From Alphaproteobacteria bacterium (GTDB lineage: Bacteria; Pseudomonadota; Alphaproteobacteria; Acetobacterales; Acetobacteraceae): a stretch of 64,000 bases of DNA. The position numbers and the translations under genes were made by a program. Location: positions 62,001 to 126,000 of the forward strand of contig JADZEB010000027.1 of NCBI GenBank assembly GCA_020850755.1. The letters run 5' to 3'. A model generated the notes under the pieces. The model had not been told where the DNA came from, did no database searches, and was given only the letters and a program-made list of their open reading frames with translations. Numbering within the stretch: position 1 is the first letter of the stretch; each line of letters starts with the position of its first letter. Below are positions 63,337 to 64,000 of this stretch, piece by piece.

Positions 63337-64000
63337 ATGGAATCCCGTTCCTTTGACGTGGTGGTGATCGGTGGCGGCAACGCGGCCCTGTGCGCGGCGC
63401 TCGCGGCACGCGAGAAGGGCGCCTCGGTGGCGGTGCTGGAACGCGCCCCGGAAGACGAGCGCGGCGGCAACAGCCGCTTCACCGCCGGCGCCATGCGCGT
63501 TGCCTATCGCGGCGTCGATGACATCCGCACCCTGGTGCCCGACCTGACCGACGACGAGGTCAGCCGCACCGATTTCGGCACCTACACCGAGGAGCAGTTC
63601 CTCGACGATATGGGCCGGGTGACGCAGTACCGCACCGATCCCGAACTGTCGGAGATCCTGGTGCGGAAGAGCTTCGAGACGCTGAAGTGGATGCGCGGCA
63701 AGGGCGTGCGCTTCGCCCCGATCTGGGGCCGGCAGGCCTTCAAGGTGGACGGCAAGTTCAAGTTCTGGGGCGGGCTGACGATCGAGGCCTGGGGCGGCGG
63801 GCCGGGCCTCGTCCAGGCGCTGTTCGAGGGCGCCAGGAAGAACGACATCACCGTGCTGTACGAGGCGCGCGCCCAGCGCCTGATCGCCGACGATGCCGGC
63901 GTGCATGGCGTGATCGTCAACCTCGCCGGACGCACCACCGAGATCCGCGCCAAGGCCGTCGTTCTTGCCGCCGGCGGCTTCCAGGCCAACACCGAGTGGC
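63337..64000 (+). CDS. tcuA: FAD-dependent tricarballylate dehydrogenase TcuA-like (cut by window edge)
   Basis: First 221 residues of a flavoprotein. The FAD Rossmann motif VVVIGGGNAALCAALAARE (8-26) followed by ERGGNSRFTAGAMR is the TcuA/fumarate-reductase flavoprotein pattern; TDFGTYTEEQFLDDMGRVTQ matches TcuA closely, and AGGFQANTEW is the next conserved stretch at the edge. TcuA oxidises tricarballylate to cis-aconitate. GGAAAGG upstream supports the ATG at 63337. The C-terminal half is outside the window. Confidence 0.88.
   Translation, partial: MESRSFDVVVIGGGNAALCAALAAREKGASVAVLERAPEDERGGNSRFTAGAMRVAYRGVDDIRTLVPDLTDDEVSRTDFGTYTEEQFLDDMGRVTQYRTDPELSEILVRKSFETLKWMRGKGVRFAPIWGRQAFKVDGKFKFWGGLTIEAWGGGPGLVQALFEGARKNDITVLYEARAQRLIADDAGVHGVIVNLAGRTTEIRAKAVVLAAGGFQANTEW

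Overview
The window is 64 kb of very GC-rich (about 70 % by eye) bacterial chromosome. It fits an alphaproteobacterium of the Rhodospirillales, most likely Acetobacteraceae (Roseomonas-like). The grounds are codon bias, a ChpT-type phosphotransferase beside a chemotaxis operon with a CtrA-like box, Bug-type tricarboxylate receptors, and a typical alphaproteobacterial set of small DUF proteins. Taxonomy is inferred from gene style, not from a marker gene. No prophage, CRISPR array, rRNA operon or intact insertion sequence is visible.

Layout. 1-5.3 kb: chemotaxis operon chpT-cheA-cheW-cheY-cheB (minus strand; cheB runs off the left edge), with a divergent DUF3553 gene and a CtrA-like box between them. 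5.5-10.7 kb: TauE/SafE exporter, moaA, small membrane proteins, tRNA-Gln(CUG) followed by a lower-GC patch, and an HSL-type esterase. 10.8-13.1 kb: panB and an AzgA-type purine permease. 13.2-21.7 kb: an eight-gene minus-strand operon (M24 pita-bread protein, opine-type dehydrogenase, complete Dpp/Opp ABC importer, alpha/beta hydrolase, binding protein). 21.8-28.1 kb: SLC13 carboxylate carrier, then a tripartite tricarboxylate transporter locus (tctB, tctA, hydrolase on plus; SDR and Bug receptor on minus). 28.3-32.5 kb: TTC38-like TPR protein, DUF1127, TetR regulator, Tat-exported flavin amine oxidase. 32.7-41.3 kb: CBS protein, dienelactone hydrolase, gamma-glutamyltransferase, a putative Tat-exported protein, FkbM methyltransferase, and a GctA-GctB-CaiB/BaiF CoA-transferase operon. 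41.3-49 kb: pssA-psd, LysM envelope protein, cytochrome b561 and c-prime, LOG protein. 49.1-54.7 kb: tRNA-Pro(CGG), SRAP peptidase, an FG-GAP propeller protein with a duplicated 3' end, amidase plus GatC/AtzG-like partner. 54.8-64 kb: ugpBAEC with a Pho box, DUF2842, apt, a degenerate HAD protein, phoU-phoB, and the start of tcuA.

How genes connect. Two regulatory themes can be read from the DNA. A CtrA-type motif sits at the chpT/che promoter, with a second copy before the FG-GAP gene. A PhoB-type box sits before ugpB, 3 kb from phoB/phoU. Much of the rest is carboxylate, amide, peptide and CoA-ester scavenging.

The most unusual structure is a dispersed 130-bp, CTAG-bounded, double-hairpin element: four full copies and one truncated copy. 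Its CTAG terminus supplies the TAG stop codon of the adjacent gene in all five cases. It looks like a non-autonomous (MITE-like) element family that may double as a terminator.
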